NCBI GenBank assembly: GCA_030066455.1
Contig: JASJBQ010000256.1
Coordinates: forward strand, 1 to 6,958
From: Desulfobacterales bacterium
GTDB taxonomy: Bacteria > Desulfobacterota > Desulfobacteria > Desulfobacterales > UBA5852
Direction: 5' to 3'
Length of the DNA stretch: 6,958 bases
In this document: piece after piece, positions 5,150 through 6,958 of the stretch
How the letters are laid out: each line of letters opens with the position of its first letter
Position numbering within the stretch: position 1 is the stretch's first letter
The notes under the pieces: model-generated
Seen by the model: only the letters and a program-made list of their open reading frames with translations
What the model was told of the DNA's origin: nothing
Database searches by the model: none
Translations under genes and position numbers: made by a program

Positions 5150-6784
5150 ATGAGTGACCTACCCAAGAACGATGAGCTGTTCGGCAGATTGGATCATCGA
5201 CCGGCCGGAGGCGCGGATTGGATGAACACCCCGATCGACATCCGACCGGGGATGTACTGCTATTCGGCCAATCCCAAGAGCATGGAAACCCTGTCGGCAC
5301 CCAACGTCCGCAAATGGAACCCCATGGAGGAGGACTGGCTGCTGCCCGACAACTGGCAGGAGATCCTCCACGAGGGCATGAAGGAGCGGCTCGAAAAATT
5401 CCGTTCCTTCAAGGTCTTCATGGACATCTGCGTGCGCTGCGGGGCCTGCTCCGACAAATGCCACTACTTCATCGGCACCGGCGACCCCAAGAACATGCCG
5501 GTGCTGCGGGCCGAGCTGCTGCGTTCGGTCTACCGCAACGACTTCACCATGGCCGGCAAGATCCTGGGCCGCGTGGCCGGGGCCCGGCCGATGACCCTCG
5601 ATGTGCTCAAAGAGTGGTGGTACTATTTTTTCCAGTGCTCCGAATGCCGCCGCTGCTCGCTCTTCTGCCCCTACGGGATCGACACGTCCGAGATCACCAT
5701 CATGGGCCGGGAGCTGCTCAACCTGCTGGGGCTCAACATCGACTGGATCGCCACCCCGGTGTCCAACTGCTACATGACCGGCAACCACCTCGGCATCCAG
5801 CCCCACGCCTTCAAAGACATGCTCGAATTTTTCGTCGAGGACATCGAGGACATTACCGGGGTCAACGTCATGCCCAACTTCAACAAGAAGGGCGCCGACA
5901 TCCTGTTCATCACCCCCTCGGGGGACGTCTTCGCCGACCCGGGCACCTATACCTGCATGGGCTATCTCATGCTGTTTCACTTCCTCAAGGAAAAATACGG
6001 CCTGGATGTGACCTGGAGCACCTATGCCTCGGAAGGCGGCAACTTCGGATTTTTCACCTCGCACGAGACCATGAAACGCCTGAACGCCAAGATGTACGCC
6101 GAGGCCAAGCGCCTGGGCGTCAAGTGGATCATCGGCGGCGAGTGCGGTCACATGTGGCGGGTGATCCACCAGTACATGGACACCATGAACGGACCGGCCG
6201 ACCACCTCGAGGCCCCGGTCAACCCGATCACCGGGACCAAATTCGAGAACGCGGCCTCCACCAAGATGGTTCATATCGCGGAGTTTACGGCCGATCTGAT
6301 CAAACACGGCAAGCTGGATCTCGATCCCAGCCGCAACGACAACCTTCGGCTGACCTTCCATGATTCCTGCAATCCGTCCCGCGGCATGGGGATGCTGGAA
6401 GAACCGCGCTATGTCCTTAAAAATGTGGCCAAGAATTTCTATGAAATGCCGGCCAACACGATTCGCGAGAACACCTTCTGCTGCGGCAGCGGCTCCGGCC
6501 TGAATGCCGGGGAAGACATGGAACTCAGGATGTGCGGCGGTCTGCCGCGGGCCAATGCCGTCAAACACATGAACCAACGACACGATGTCAACATGCTGGC
6601 CTGTGTCTGCGCCATCGACCGCGCGGCCCTGCCCGATCTGATGAACTACTGGGAGACCGGGGCGGACGTCATCGGCGTGCATGAACTGGTGGGCAACGCC
6701 CTGATCCTGCCGGGCGAAAAGGAACGTGAGACCGATCTGCGCGGAGAGCCCCTACCGGGAAGGGAGGATGAGGCTGATGAATGA
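5150..6784 (+). CDS. dsrK: DsrK, HdrD-like iron-sulfur subunit of the DsrMKJOP complex
   Basis: DsrK is the cytoplasmic catalytic Fe-S subunit, related to heterodisulfide reductase HdrD, and is thought to reduce the DsrC trisulfide/disulfide with electrons from DsrM. The 544-residue protein has two ferredoxin-type [4Fe-4S] motifs: C94/C97/C100/C104 (CVRCGACSDKC) and C163/C166/C169/C173 (CSECRRCSLFCP). A C-terminal CCG domain follows: C407 (DSCNPSRGMG), C444/C445 (FCCGSGSG), then C485/C487 (ACVCAID), which would hold the noncubane [4Fe-4S] site. C331 in GGECGHMWR is probably the remnant of a first, degenerate CCG repeat. No membrane segment is present; it should dock on DsrM. ATG 5150 has AAGGAG at 5135-5140, overlapping the dsrM stop codon. 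The gene ends overlapping dsrJ by eight bases, so the three genes are translationally linked. Confidence 0.96.
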   Translation: MSDLPKNDELFGRLDHRPAGGADWMNTPIDIRPGMYCYSANPKSMETLSAPNVRKWNPMEEDWLLPDNWQEILHEGMKERLEKFRSFKVFMDICVRCGACSDKCHYFIGTGDPKNMPVLRAELLRSVYRNDFTMAGKILGRVAGARPMTLDVLKEWWYYFFQCSECRRCSLFCPYGIDTSEITIMGRELLNLLGLNIDWIATPVSNCYMTGNHLGIQPHAFKDMLEFFVEDIEDITGVNVMPNFNKKGADILFITPSGDVFADPGTYTCMGYLMLFHFLKEKYGLDVTWSTYASEGGNFGFFTSHETMKRLNAKMYAEAKRLGVKWIIGGECGHMWRVIHQYMDTMNGPADHLEAPVNPITGTKFENAASTKMVHIAEFTADLIKHGKLDLDPSRNDNLRLTFHDSCNPSRGMGMLEEPRYVLKNVAKNFYEMPANTIRENTFCCGSGSGLNAGEDMELRMCGGLPRANAVKHMNQRHDVNMLACVCAIDRAALPDLMNYWETGADVIGVHELVGNALILPGEKERETDLRGEPLPGREDEADE

Positions 6785-6958
6785 TAAAGGCAAGATCATC
6801 GCGGGCATAGTGATATTCATCGTCGCTGCGACGAGCCCGTTCTGGTACAATATGTTCGTTCCCAAGACCCCCGCCCCCGAGGTGGTTCTGACCGCCAAGG
6901 CCAAGGAAGCCAAGGTCTGTGTGCGCGACACGGCCTGGATGAAGGCCAACCACATGCA
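6777..6958 (+). CDS. dsrJ: DsrJ, triheme cytochrome c subunit (N-terminal part, runs off the window)
   Basis: Sixty codons are visible. Residues 6-26 (KIIAGIVIFIVAATSPFWYN) form one hydrophobic segment, an uncleaved signal/anchor that puts the rest on the periplasmic side. The motif KVCVRDTAWMKANHM (46-60) matches the region before the first haem site in DsrJ proteins. C48 probably corresponds to the cysteine reported as an unusual haem axial ligand in the Allochromatium vinosum protein (C46 there). The CXXCH haem motifs are beyond the window. The start was chosen at ATG 6777 because GGGAGG (6762-6767) sits nine bases upstream; ATG 6768 in the same frame directly abuts that site and is unlikely. 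The gene overlaps dsrK by eight bases. dsrO and dsrP would be expected next but are not seen. Confidence 0.9.
   Translation, partial: MNDKGKIIAGIVIFIVAATSPFWYNMFVPKTPAPEVVLTAKAKEAKVCVRDTAWMKANHM

Noticed and set aside
5159..6682. 507-codon open frame antisense to dsrK
   Set aside because: It is a mirror of the GC-rich dsrK codons, with His/Val/Gly/Ala-rich translation and no family resemblance; dsrK is certain on the other strand.

Overview
The window looks like chromosomal DNA of a dissimilatory sulfate-reducing bacterium of the Desulfobacterota, perhaps a Desulfosarcina- or Desulfobacter-like lineage. The main evidence is the start of a dsrMKJOP operon on the + strand at 4133-6958: complete dsrM, complete dsrK, and the first 60 codons of dsrJ. 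The proteins have the features of the sulfate-reducer type of this membrane complex. The DNA is GC-rich (judged by eye), with a few short AT-rich islands that coincide with candidate regulatory sites. The lineage is an inference; no marker gene is present.

Layout. Positions 1-537 (+) are the 3' end of a SpoIIE/PP2C-type serine phosphatase. Tail-to-tail with it, 594-1811 (-) is a complete PAS plus SpoIIE phosphatase of the RsbU kind. An intergenic strip of about 240 bases (1818-2055) carries candidate divergent promoters and a leader hairpin. Positions 2056-2484 (+) encode a stand-alone IscU/NifU-N-like Fe-S scaffold homologue. It converges, 16 bases apart, on a YbjQ-family protein (2501-2860, -). 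Positions 2861-3275 hold no convincing gene. From about 3254 a regulatory block begins: inverted GAGAT/ATCTC motifs, a good sigma70-type promoter, a 26-base near-perfect inverted repeat just after it, and a 22-codon leader ORF with a strong ribosome binding site. The leader overlaps the start of a stand-alone RsbRD N-terminal-domain protein (3411-3974, +). A 158-base gap with an AT-rich palindrome leads to dsrM, then dsrK (6-base gap) and dsrJ (8-base overlap).

How the genes fit together. DsrM (NarI-like cytochrome b) and DsrK (HdrD-like Fe-S protein) form the menaquinone/thiol-disulfide redox half of DsrMKJOP. DsrJ is the periplasm-facing triheme cytochrome c. DsrO and DsrP presumably follow beyond the window. 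The RsbRD-domain protein in front of the operon is the least understood member. Together with the two RsbU-like phosphatases at the left it gives the window a partner-switching/stressosome flavour, although no STAS-domain antagonist or anti-sigma kinase is present. The most interesting unexplained part is 3254-3442, where promoter, inverted repeats, leader ORF and an RBS-masking hairpin are stacked upstream of the RsbRD-like gene and the dsr operon.
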